Source of the DNA: Raphanus sativus
Taxonomy: Eukaryota > Streptophyta > Magnoliopsida > Brassicales > Brassicaceae
Direction of reading: 5' to 3'
Assembly: GCF_000801105.2 (NCBI RefSeq)
Contig: NC_079517.1
Location: forward strand, 9,982,001-10,046,000
DNA length: 64,000 nucleotides
In this document: positions 24,246-36,060 of the stretch, piece after piece
How positions within the stretch are numbered: the stretch's first letter is position 1
Layout: each line of letters starts with the position of its first letter
Program-made: the position numbers and the translations under genes
The notes under the pieces: generated by a model
The model's database searches: none
What the model was told of the DNA's origin: nothing
The model's input: the letters and a program-made list of their open reading frames with translations, nothing else

Positions 24246-25287
24246 ATGAGAAGCAGCTCTCAAGATTGAAAGATCGTATTTGAATTTGCATCCTCTGTTT
24301 TTTTTACTATTGTTGCTTCTACTTTTACCCTTTTGCACATTTTACTCTTGGATGCAATATTCCCCATCTATCAAATCTTAACCGCTTAATAGATTTATTA
24401 TGATTCAGTCTTCCTAAGTTTTACCGGGAAAAATGTATGTTGTGTTTTACGCGGAATCGTTATGGATTCTCGATTTTCCTCTTCCATTACGTTTTGGTTT
24501 TCGCATTTTCATTTTGATTACGTGCTAGGGTCGTTTTGAGTTGTTTCGTGTTCTTGTCTAAGCTTCATTCAGTTTGCTTTTGAGGTGTGAGCAGTTTCTA
24601 TAACCGTGGTCTTTGAGATTCTAGTTCTTTCAGACTTATTACCGAAAATCCAATCATGGGTCATAGCGGTTTTCAAGTCGGTTGAGTGGTTTTGTGTTCT
24701 TGTAGCTTCAATGGACTGGGAGCTTCTTGAGACCGTGGTAGACCCCAATCCTTTGCTTGTCAAATGCAGATTCTTTGGATGGCATTTTTGAATCTTGATA
24801 ATACTCAAATCTCTCAAGTTAGCTAGGACTAGAGTCTAGCTGATTGTCGTTTAGGTTAGAGGGTTGTACTTCAGCAACCATCGACTTGTCCCGCCAGAAT
24901 TTTTTTCTAAATAGTCGGTTTTGTATACTTCAGTTTGGGCTCTAGTTCTGATGTTCAGACTACTAATTATACCCACATACAGTATAGATTTGTAATGTGA
25001 GTTTGATAATAAAATCTGAAAAAAGTTTTGTTGAATACTAACAGTAGAATCGAAAAGATTCATAGAACAAAGGAAAAGACACGACAGCCTTTGAAATCAC
25101 TTTTATCTTCTACTTCAACAGCCAAACATAAAACGGGTCTTGCGGATTTTACTATCATATCTCTCTCATCTTCAAAACCAAATACCAAAATAAAAACAAA
25201 ACTCCTAAGAAAGAGTGAGCAGACTTGGTGGACAAAACGAACAAAAAACCACCCAAATGTAAAGTAAGCAGCTTGCTGCTGCTGCAT
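24246..25287. other. Convergent intergenic region, DSS1 / YTH gene
   Basis: About 1 kb of less AT-rich DNA downstream of both genes. Short open frames (24606-24791 + and 24569-24817 -) overlap on opposite strands and match nothing I recognise. They are probably UTR or random. Confidence 0.5.
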
Positions 25288-27283
25288 TCAGCATGCGCTG
25301 GCAACTTCTGCAACGCCGTTTTGTGATATCTCTTCAACTACTTCTGGTATCATACTAGTAGTCTCTTTGGTTTCCTTAGCCTCGTCTTTTGGTGTCACCT
25401 TCTTGTCACTGGCAGCCAAAGCTTGCTAAAGGTATTAAACAAATCTCCATCAGATATATTTATTTATCTTTAGACAAGGCACACAATTTAAGAGTTTTTA
25501 TTCTGTTTACCTGTTTTTTATACAGCTGGTGCTTCTTTTTCCCCTCTTTGATTATCTTCTCACGACTCTCGTAGAAGACAAAATCATCGAGTATGCTTGT
25601 CTTGGTCTCATGTTCCTTGAAAATCTTGATTACTTTGACTCCTTGCTCTATCTTTACCTGCACACATTTCAAACCCCACATATCCCAAATTAAATTTTTT
25701 TTTTCTAACATTCACATGAAGTAGAAAAGGACCAGAAGACAACACTGACCTCCTGTGTATCACGGCTATTAGTAACAGGCTTGTTCTCATTATTCTCCAG
25801 AGTAATATGCCTCAAGGAACTATTAGGGATATCTTTAACGATGTGCCACTTAACAGGGAAGCAACCAACCCACTTGTCCTGCTGCCAGTATTCCACAGTC
25901 TGGTTGAAATCAACTGGTCCAACCATCTCCGCTAAACCTACAAACTGCCCACTTGTGTTCACCTGTGCACAAAAATCATTTCATTTCATCAGATCGGAAC
26001 AAAATCAAAAATAAAAATAAAAAGTCTTTTTTTTTAGTCATTTCACTTACAGAGAAGATGAGAAAAACAGGGCAGGAGGATTTGTCTCCAACTGCTTCAT
26101 TGTATGCAGCGTTAAGCTTCTTATTGCCATTGGGGGTGCTAGACCACACATTGTACTTGATGCTTTTGTGAATATCATCTTCACTGTAAGATTTGATCAC
26201 AAAGAGCTTCGCATTGGTGTAGGCATCAGAGAAATCTTCCTTGTTGTACTCCTTCGAATCCGGAACAGAAGCATCCACCGGTGCTGCTTTAAGAGTTTCA
26301 GGCTGACCAATCTTGAAGCCCTTGGCTCTTGGCCCTCTGTTAAGCTCGTTAAGCCACTCGGCATTCTCCTTGCCGTACCCGTAGAAGCCGTAACCTTTTG
26401 TCTTGTAACCATTGTCAAACGCGTACCAGTTTGGAGTGTAGGTGCTATAACCACCGTAAGAATCATATCCGTAGCCACTCATGTAAGGTCCATACATTGA
26501 GTACACGCTGTCCATGTATCCACTGCCAGATCGTCCCTGATGCCATAAGATTAAAAAGATCCAAATCAACAAAACTCAATTATTAGAAGAAGGGAGAAAG
26601 GTGATCCAAAGTCTAGAAGACATACCAGGTAGGAGGAGGGAGTGTTGGTGGTGGTCTTTCCAGAAGCATAGTTCATGTCGTAACCATATCTCGGGTACTG
26701 ATATGCTTGAGGATAGTAGCCACCAGTAGGGTAGGAACCATAGTAGCCCTTTTGAGAAGAGTAGTTGTTGTAACCAAGTTTCTTCTGGTTCAATCCTTTG
26801 TTAGGTAAAAGACCACTCTTGTTTGAGAAGCCACTGTTACTGTTTCCGCCGTACACATCCTGCAAACACGAAATGGAATTTGATTACTAACCACTTTTGT
26901 TCTCTAAAAAAATGTAAATCACTCTGGATACCTTATTATTATTCGCAGTGTTTGCAGGGACTTTGGCCATGGTTTCTTGATCAATTGACAGATTCTTCGG
27001 CAAATCTGCAGCTTCTAATATTACAAAAGCAATCAAGGGATAACATTTCTTTCGAATTTTGCAAAAACACTAACAGATCTAAACCCTAGAATCAACAGAG
27101 AACAAATATAAGAGCTCTTTCTTTCTTTCTTGCAAGTAAACCCTAGCAAAACCCTCCATTTCCAACACAGAAATGAAAAGTTCCGACACAGAAATGTAAT
27201 GTTTTAAAAATAAATTAAGACGGTGAGAAGCTAGGAATGAAGTGGAAAAGGATACGATCGGATGGAGAAATGGTAGTAGCCAT
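25288..27283 (-). CDS. YTH-domain m6A reader of the ECT family
   Basis: Seven exons: 27256-27283, 26932-27014, 26626-26859, 26051-26536, 25750-25962, 25511-25657, 25288-25425; 442 residues. It begins [20 protein letters not shown], typical of ECT proteins, then a Tyr/Gly-rich low-complexity region (about residues 38-175) expected to be disordered, then the YTH domain (about 220-380). The aromatic cage for N6-methyladenosine is present: Trp246 in KYNVWSST, and Trp303 and Trp308 in [27 protein letters not shown] is the conserved end of the domain. Family role: cytoplasmic binding of m6A-marked mRNA controlling organ growth. The length suits a short member such as ECT1 rather than ECT2-4. The Arabidopsis ECT genes I can place are not near At1g64960, so this copy may be transposed; introns rule out retroposition. 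Confidence 0.92.
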
Positions 27284-28303
27284 GGCTGTCTCTCTCTCTC
27301 TGCTGTCTCTGCGGCGGAAACTTGAAGAGGAGAGTGAAACAACAAAAACCCTAGTACAATTTTGACACTCCTAACTCGTGGGTGTTTCACTTTTATAATG
27401 ACCGCTTTATTTTCCAAACTTTTTAACGCCTACAATTAAAACCGAACCGTCATAAATACCGGTTTAGTCACGGGTCAAAGCAATAAAATACCGGTTCATT
27501 CACGGCTCGATGCTTTTTCATTTTAACATTCTTTTGTCATTACATCTGTTTTTATTTATGAATTTAAAATTACATAAAAATCTAAAATTGTTGGATCTTG
27601 TCTACATAAAAAAATATTTCAGCCATTAAGCAAATGACACATCAGCTCCATATTCACATCAACTTCAAAATTTTCAGTATAACCAACCTCAACATATATA
27701 TATATATATCTGAGCTCTTTTAAATTTGTCCATCAAAAATATCAAAAACATATAATCTGCACACACGTCGAACCGACCTTTTATCTTCATCCTCCTCAGC
27801 TACAAAACTGTAACGTTCCATGCCGTTCCAAATATCCGGTGTAACCGATGCCTGTCTTCATTAATGCAGTAATGACAAGCAACTAGCCTCTTCAATTTCC
27901 CCTGCTTCACACTATATAACTCACTCGGTTCCCTCCCTAAACCCTTTAACATAATAGCTTAAAAATCTATTTTGTGTGGATTCACATAAATTTTGGTTCG
28001 TATTATTTTCTCAGTCTTTTATTTATTTTGAGTGGCGATCAAACCATTGTCAACCATGTGCTTGTATCAGACGCTGTAACTCCAAAGAAGCTACGGGCCA
28101 CCGTGATTTCTAGTTAGATTCGCCAAATAAACGACAAAAAATTCAGAGTAGCTGAGCAAAGAGAGATGGCAAAAAAATTGAACTCATATTTCCATCTTTC
28201 AGATGTAACCCTGCACTCGGATCAAATTGAGATTCAGAGTTCAAATGAACACACTAACGAATGTAATATATTACAACACATCACAGCTCGAAACCAACAT
28301 TAT
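27284..28303. promoter_or_regulatory. Upstream region of the YTH gene with a duplicated promoter word
   Basis: This is the YTH gene upstream region and 3' flank of HEB1. Two copies of a word starting aaataccggttt..tcacgg lie at about 27454 and 27486, 32 bp apart and about 170-225 bp before the start codon, so they may be regulatory. A (TA)n tract is at 27693-27709. The leader just before the ATG is (GA)n on the coding strand. No gene was seen between 27550 and 28303. Confidence 0.45.
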
Positions 28304-31300
28304 CTATTCTTCTTCCTCCATCATGCGAAACCTTCCGGTTTCATAGACATGGTACGTCCACACAGGTAGAAGCAATTCTCTTGCCGCCTCTAGCTTCTTC
28401 ACTTCCTCTTCATCTCTTTCTTCACCAATCTCTCGCTCTATTATCGGGTATATTCTCGGAAGCGAGACCAACATTGTGTCAAGCTCTTTCCACTCTCTAT
28501 CTTCCTCTGCTCCTTCTCTACTAAGCAACTTCACACATAGAAAGCGCAACAACCCTAAAACTGTACTGTAATCTTTCTTCTCTATACACACGGCTGAGCA
28601 CACCAAAAGAACATAACCGATTCCATCAACCACTTTTGAATGACCTTTCACCAATGAAACTATGGTGTTTCTCAGTCTTTTCAGTGCCGGGAGCTGGAGA
28701 TGAGTTTCTGAGGTGTCATCCATTTCATGTAGCTCCAGCTTCGCACACGTAACAAGCCATGTCGGAAAGCAGAGTTTGATGTGATTGAATGTGCTGGTGT
28801 ACGAATCTTCTTCTTCTTCTTCCAAGTTGTTGTTGTTGTTGTTGATGAAACACGGTCCTAATGCAAGAACCAAATCTGGTATCCAAGGGTTTAAAGCTGT
28901 CACAAGTTTCGATGCATAAGCCGAGCCTAACGATATCTCCACCGTGGTGAATAGATCAAGCAGGTCATTTGCAAGGTCGAAAGCTTCAAACAGAGGGCCA
29001 GTCGCTTCCCTCATCACCAGGTTTATCAACTTTCCGGCATAACTGGTCGAGCTTTTGGTACACAGAATCATGTCCTTCAAATCTGCATCCTCAAATTGTA
29101 ACTTACCAGTTGAATGGTGGTCGAAACTGGAGATGGCATACTTCAGATACGCAGATGTGAACTTCAGCATTCTTGCTTGGAAATGGGAAGCTAGACCCAT
29201 CTCTGTAGACTCAACAACAAACTTGAGAATCGCAGTTAGCATCTTGACCTTGTTCAGTACACCTCCTTCTTTTGATCTAAGAGCCTCTGAAGCTGCATGA
29301 AGCATGATAACAATGTAAGAAAAACATATATCCTCTATTGACTCTTCTTACTAACAATAAGCAGAGCTACATAAGAAGATTTCATTATGTTGGGTAACAT
29401 GTGTAATGAACTCAACGTCTCCACTAACCATCATCACCTTCATTTGAATTTCTTCTTTTCTGTTTCTTGCTAAGGTGAGCCTTTGGAGCTATGGCGTCTG
29501 ACGTTCCATCTTCACCTGCCTGGAACAGTTGTTCTGTAAAGCCTAGAATGTGACCCATTGTTTGGTCCAGAATATCCTGCTAAGGAAAAAGAAAATCCTA
29601 ATAGATTAGTAATCTGATTGTAATGAAGAGTAAAGAATCAAGAGGGAAAGCAAAAGGTCAGTGCCTCGGCAATATTCATCTGAGCGTCATCCGTATTAAG
29701 ATTGCGAAGAGTCATGTGTAAAGCAAGAGAAGTATATGCTAATACAGGGTACACGTCCATGTATACACAACAAGAGGATTGCAGTATGCTAGTCTGGGAG
29801 ACGACTTTTAAGGCAATGCATAACTCCTCAACATCAGAAGATTCGAGTACTGCCTTACGAGTATCTTCCATGATAAGCAAATCCTTTATTTGCCATGCTA
29901 TGCCTATAGCTACCGAATAATCTTCCTCGAAGCTGATCGCATTTTTCTCGCTAACATGTTTCCACTTTGCGGAAGAGGACTTTGACTTCTTCCTCGTCGC
30001 TGAGTAGACATTCTTTCTTTCTGCTTCATTGCCGAAATTGATCTGGCAGCGGTACGCAGTCTTCTGGAGGATACTGGTAAAAGTTCCAATGAGGTCAGAG
30101 AAGGCATTAGAAGACAGGAGTAACTTGTGCACAGACCTAATCTCGACCTGTCGTCCTTCATCACCAGGCAAACCACCACAATTAACAACCAAATTCATGC
30201 AATCTTCTAGGACGTCAGAGACGGTATCAGGGGAGACCATAGCAAGAATATCAAAGACAGCTGACTGAGCCTGTGCAGTGGGTGCAAAAGCTAGCAAGCT
30301 TTTCAATTTCTCTCCAGGTAACAACTGTTTAAGGGAGGCCATACACCCAGAATCAGCAGCAACCAGATCTTTACAGAGATGGTACGAAGCAAGAACCAAG
30401 CCTTCAATCTGATTCTCCTCTAGCTCATCATCACCTGACAAGATTGAATCCAAGAAGAATCCGACTAGCTGCCGTGCAGATTGAAGGGTTGCTCCTAAAG
30501 ATACTAAAAACTCGCAAAACCTTGCACCAGCCAGTGGGTTTCTGTTAATGAGCGTCCTGCATCGCGTGCAGGCCTCCTCAGCTCTCTTTCTCGTCGGAAA
30601 ATAGGATGGCATCAGAAGCCGTGCGATTCCCTTAGCAACATGAGTTTGGTCAGAAGCAAGCACGGATAATAACACATCCAAACTCACTACCTGCATATAG
30701 TAAAAGGCAACTAATCATATCATTGACTCAAGAAAAGGATCTTAAAAACAGAAATGGAAGGCCTCCTCTCCTCATTACCGTGTTAAACTGGAAAGTACGC
30801 ACATCTCTCAAGAGCAGGAGCAGATCAACCATGGCAACACGTACAGAAGTAACACTATCCAGCATCAAATGCCCCAGTCTCGGCAGAAGCACCTTAAGAA
30901 TACCATGGGACTGCGGGTTCGCGAGGAGATAAGTTATACCGTTAACCGTCGAAAGCCTAACCTCACTGCAAGACTCATGCGACATGTCGTTGAATATCTT
31001 GGTGATGATCTTGGTGATCGTCGGCGATGGGATCACTTCCCAGAAAAGATAGAAAACTCGACAGAGACCTTCCACAGCAACAGACCTCACATCAGGACAT
31101 TCATCGCTCATTAATTTCTCCAGCAAGTAGAACTGTTTGTCAAGCAGCTTGTCTTTCTCTTCTTTCGTTGCTTCCGGATCCTCCATTGGGAAAAGATCCA
31201 GAAGCAAATGTAAAGCATTCAAACGAACATTTGAATTTGCAACCTGAAACGAATTATCAGAGTGGGCTAGTTAAAGTTCTATGTACAGAAGACCGACATG

Positions 31301-32383
31301 TGGCAACACATGATTAGTTTGGACCACTTAGAATAAGTTAGAGAAACTAACCTGCAAGGAGCGAAATATCATAGGCTCAGCAAGGCTGAAGAGGAGCTTC
31401 TCGACACCGTGAATAGTCCGCTGGGTGATAAACCCTCCGAGAACCTTCCTCAGAGAGGCAGCAAGAGCGGAGGAAGCGGCGTGGATAGCGCTATCAACAA
31501 TCCCCTGCATAAAACCGTCTTCGATCTCGCCTTTCAAGTCATCCTCAACTTCTCTCCAAGCTCTGAAGAGGATCCCTCCGAAGCCTTCGAGGACGGACTT
31601 CCTCCCGAAAGGGATCTGAGCTTTGACAACGGCGAGTCCGGACTTCATCAGCTGCCTGCTGAGCCTGAACGCGAAAGAGAGAAATCTCTGGCCGTCTTCC
31701 GTTTTCAAATACAGAGGCGAGACGACGCAGCGCATGAGGAGCATCCGAAGGTCTTCGATGCTCTCTTCGTCGTCGAAATCGAACAGGGAGAAGGCTTCTC
31801 TGAGCATGTAGACTCGGTGGACGTCTACTTTCTTCTTCAGCGTAAGTGACCTCGAGAGGAGAAACGGTAACAGCTGGATGATGAGAGTTTCTCTTTCCGG
31901 AAGCCCTTCCTTCCACCAAGACTCGCAGACTCCGGCGACCTCGAGGCACAGAGGCGGATCCGACTCGAAGAGGCTGAGGTTGTTGTGCAGAGCTTGAGCG
32001 GCGGGGAGTAAGTCAGTGGCGGAGAAGGCTTTCTTGGGAGATAGGATGCACAAGTGGAGTACATGAGAGAGGACCTGGAGAGAAGTAGCCGGATCCGAGT
32101 CGGATCCGGGTGGTCCGTTGCCGCGTTGGCGCTTTGGTGGAGGCGAATTAGAGGGAGAAGAAGGAGGAGGAGGATGTGGTGGTGGATTCTGGAAGGATTG
32201 GGTGTGGTGGAGAATGGAGTGGAGAAGAGCGAGTGGGAGAGAAGATGAGAGGTCCGAGGAGGGCTTCACGGAGTTGATGATGGTTTTCAGAGACGGTTTT
32301 GAGGATTTTAGGGTTAATTTCACGGCGGTTGAGAGGAATTCATCGGCGGATGTCTTGAGAGATGACCGGAGCCTCTTCTCCAT
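28304..32383 (-). CDS. HEB1: Condensin II subunit CAP-G2 (HEB1)
   Basis: Five exons: 31352-32383, 30779-31243, 29665-30690, 29429-29576, 28304-29292; 1219 residues, similar to Arabidopsis HEB1/CAP-G2 (At1g64960). The start MEKRLRSSLKTSADEFLSTA was preferred to the upstream in-frame TTG. A Pro/Ser-rich insert (about residues 70-90) is followed by helical ARM/HEAT-type repeats, for example FPMEDPEATKEEKDKLLDKQ then VRSVAVEGLCRVFYLFWEVI. CAP-G2 is the HEAT subunit of condensin II, which with SMC2, SMC4, CAP-H2 and CAP-D3 shapes chromosomes; Arabidopsis mutants are hypersensitive to boron and DNA damage. Intron 3 (29577-29664) has no GT donor: the best donor is GAG|GCACTG, and its acceptor has two options 3 nt apart (TTAGCAG). 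Either choice keeps the frame. Confidence 0.93.
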
Positions 32384-33199
32384 TTTTTTTTCCGTCTGCA
32401 ATTCCGTTTCAATTTTTAGGGTTTTCTTTTTCTGTTGCTAAAGAAATGAAATGGGGGGAAGAGGTGGTGGTGGGACCGAAGCATTTTGAATTTTGTGAAT
32501 TTTGTTGAAACTAAGTTACAATAAACAAGTGAAATAAGTGTTAAAATATATTTTCACATATTTTTTTTACTTATTTTCACATATATTCTTTACTTTACAA
32601 TGGTTTGTTTAAAAAAAATTAACACCATATCCTACAATTTTTATTTTCATATTTTTTATTTTTCTATATGTTTTTGTTTTGTGATTATACATTAATAATA
32701 GTTATTTGTTGAAACTAAGTTACAATAAACAAGTGAAATAAATGTTAAAATACTTTTTTGTTTATTTTACAATTTTAATAAAGAATAAATTATTAAAGAC
32801 AAAAATATAGATAGTAATTATTAAAATAAATAAAATCACCAAAACTTTAAATATAATACATCATTAATAAGCACCCAACAAAAAATAATACAATACATGA
32901 AAATACCAAATAAGTGAAGATTAAACTCTTTTCATCAATATATGTCCAAATAAAATAAGTTTCTATTAATAGATTATGAAAAAATTATAAAATTGAGTTA
33001 TTAAAAAATAAATATAAAAATAATTTAGTATGAAATAAATGACATCAAATAATATAGGTGGACAAAACAGTCAGATATTTTAACTCCCGATAGGAATTCA
33101 CCATACATCTCATTCTCTTTTTTCTTCAAACTTCATTTTTTAACTCCAACCATAACATGCCACTTGGACTCTCTCTTTTTTTCTTTTTTTGTCAACCGG

Positions 33200-33310
33200 T
33201 CACTTTTGGACCTTTTTAATCCTCAAACTGAGGTAAATAGGGGTCGAACCCCCGACGTCAGGATCCGAAGGCAGAGCTCAGCAGCCACTAGGCTACGAAC
33301 AACCCGACGA
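33200..33310 (-). mobile_element. tRNA-derived SINE-like element
   Basis: On the minus strand there is a perfect pol III box A (TAGCCTAGTGG, inverse of 33285-33295) and, about 35 bases on, box B (GGTTCGACCCC, inverse of 33240-33250). The sequence then runs into an A-rich tail with aaaaaaagaaaaaaag (inverse of about 33179-33196). No acceptor stem can be paired, so this is not a working tRNA gene. Boxes A and B plus an A-rich 3' end are the make-up of plant SINEs. Confidence 0.6.
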
Positions 33311-33313
33311 ACT

Positions 33314-33418
33314 CTCAACGTGGGTCCGCCTCTGGGTGTATACAGCTGAACATTTTCGTTTATAGAATATATGTGGTGTCAAGTGACACCATAACCCTCA
33401 ACGTGGGTCCGCCTCTGG
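33314..33418. repeat. 22-bp direct repeat flanking a palindrome
   Basis: An exact 22-bp word (starting ctcaacgtgggtccgcc) lies at 33314-33335 and 33397-33418. Between the copies is the palindrome ggtgtcaagtgacacc (33375-33390). The block directly abuts the SINE-like element, so it may be part of its 5' region or of an older element it jumped into. Confidence 0.7.
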
Positions 33419-35739
33419 ATGTTTATTTTTAAAAATTGGTAAATTGTTAAATGATGTAAAATCGGAGGTGGAACTGATCCGAATAACCGAAAAATTTTAG
33501 GCAGTCCAAATCTGAATTAGTCGGATATGTGAATTTAGTATCCAGATCTAGAATCTGGCTTTCGGATATCCACTTAGATATCTTATGATCTGCATCTATC
33601 CGGATCCGAATTCGTAAAAATAATTTAGAAAAAAATAGAAAATATTTTTAAAAATATTAAATTTCCGAAAATAATACATACATTAAATATTTATACAAGA
33701 TTTATAAATATATGTGTATAATATGAAAAACAAAAATATAATATTATAAAATGTATAAATATTAATATATCAGATATAGTTATTAATAAAATTAAAATAT
33801 TTAATATATTTTAAAAATATGAATCTAAATCCAGATATCCAGACTTAAAAATTAAATATCCGGATCTAGCTTGGGTTTTGACGGATCCAAGATTTTACTA
33901 TCCGGACATTCAAGTATCCCAAATATCATATTTTTAGACTCAACTAGGCAACTTTTCAAGTTACATGATTATTGGGTCGATCACAGATGAACTGCGGGTA
34001 GATAAATTAGTTAGTTTTATTATATGATAATATAGTAGCTATTGAAAAATATAAGAAAAAAATATGTTTTTTTAAGAAAATTTAAAAATACTTGACTTTA
34101 GTTTTCTTTACTTTTATTTTCATTTCACGTACAAAATATCGAAAAGAAAAATAACTAGACTATTTAACAACTTTTGTAAAAAATTAAGAATGATGACATA
34201 CAATAAAAATATATCCAGATTTAAAATCAAGTATTTAAATATGTAATTTAATAATAAAGTTAAACTTTAAACCAATATAAACCAAAAGTAAAACATAAAA
34301 TCATAGTTGATTATCGATAACAAATATAGATCAAATACCAAACCACATCAACTAGTTTTATTAATAGATTATAATCCACATGATCATATAATATTTTATT
34401 TTTTAAAACTAAAAACTAATTTCTTAATTAGAATACAAAACAGATTCTATTATGTTATTGAAAAAATCCAAAAAATAATAATTAAAAAGTATATATTGGT
34501 TCAATCAGTGATCCAATCGGTAAAAAGATTCCAGATTTTACCGATTTTATGTGGATTTTACTTGGTTTTTAAATAGTGAAATTTTTTTCTAAAACCCAAA
34601 CTAGATTACATAAAGGACAATTGAGTTTACCGGTTAGACCGCGATTTGAGGCCTACGTAAAACTAGATTAATGATGAAATGTATATATGGTTCTCAGAAA
34701 ATAAGGATAAATAAAAAAAATATTTACTAAAATATGTATGATGAGATTAGTATACATTAGCCTTTTACAAGAAAATAATCAATATACAATTATATAAAAT
34801 TTATATACTTATTGAGGGATGAATAAAATAATTAGTTCTGAGAAAAATTATTATAAAAATACACCATTATTTTTAAAAAATACAACATGAAAAACAGAGA
34901 AATTCAAAGTGATTTTAACCACCTCAAAAAGATAAATATTGTAAGATATGTAGATAACCTGTAAAAAGTAGACTTTATGGCTTCGTAATTTCTCTAAAGC
35001 TATGAAAGTTCTTACGTCAATCCGACCCATTTATTTTCAAAAGTCGCAAAATGAATATTGGTACCAACCCTGAGTTTTAGGCCTCGACACAAAAAAAAAT
35101 TCTGAAACTATAGAATTAAACCAGAACTAGACAGAAAGTGGATATAAACTCTCAAATATCCGAATGATTCATAGATTTATATGTTTGAAATAACTGAATC
35201 GAACCGGAATCGAACCGAATCGAAAACTGAACTAACACCCGAATATAAAAAATATTAATTATATACATGTAAAATATAACTAACTATATTTTTATAAATT
35301 AACATTCTATTAAAAGTATATAAAATAATTAAAAAACTAAATTATTATAATATATTTAAACTATTCCGAAGTATCTGAACAGTTTTTATCCAAAATAACT
35401 AAAACATCCAAATTTTTATCCAGATTATTTTATTATTTAATATTGTTATCCAATGTATCCGATATTTAACTTGAATTTCCAAAACTGTCTGAAATAACCA
35501 AATCATAATCAAATAAAAACCAAATTTTTCCTAGAGGTTTTTTGATTTCTAATTTTACCATCCGAACTGAATCCGAAACTGCTATAACCAAATCAGAACC
35601 GAAAATAATCAGGTAGTAAATAAATCCTATATATCCCTATCCAAATTGCCTGATACTCGATACTCCAACTGACACCTGACTGAGGTTGATGTTCTTTTCT
35701 TTATAAAATCTAGTGATTCTTGGAAAAATATTTTTTGGT

Positions 35740-36060
35740 AAGATTTATATGTCACCATTCTATCAAGATACATTGATAATATTCATATCCATTTACAATA
35801 GATTCCAAAAATGGCATTTAAATGATAACTATTTTAAATGAAAACAACACACAATCATATCTATTTATTATATATTAAAATATAATTATATTTTATAGTA
35901 AGATTGGTTGTGTTGATATGTTGCCATTTTATCAAGATACACTGATAATATTCATATCCATTTACGATAGATTCCAAAATAACATTTAAATAATAATTAT
36001 TTAAAATAAAAGCATCAAACAATCATGTCTGTGAGCTGTTTTATTATATATTAGAATACA
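35740..36060. repeat. Two-copy tandem repeat of about 180 bp
   Basis: Words such as catttac(a/g)atagattcc and tatcaagatacactgata recur with a period of about 180 bp (35750 against about 35930), and the copies are clearly diverged. AT-rich, non-coding. Confidence 0.65.

Noticed and set aside
24569..24817. Small gene on either strand
   Set aside because: Overlapping open frames on both strands, no splice or homology signal, and they sit in a shared 3' flank.
31409..31949. Coding frames opposite or alternate to HEB1 exon 1
   Set aside because: Shadows of the HEB1 frame; composition follows the real gene's third-base bias.
32384..32401. HEB1 start at the upstream TTG
   Set aside because: Not an ATG, and the family starts MEKRLRSSL.
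33240..33300. A tRNA gene
   Set aside because: Boxes A and B are present, but the 5' and 3' flanks cannot pair into an acceptor stem and an A-rich tail follows. SINE-like is the better reading.
35740..36060. Centromeric satellite
   Set aside because: The period (about 180 bp) is similar, but only two diverged copies exist and the sequence does not resemble the Brassica satellite I remember.
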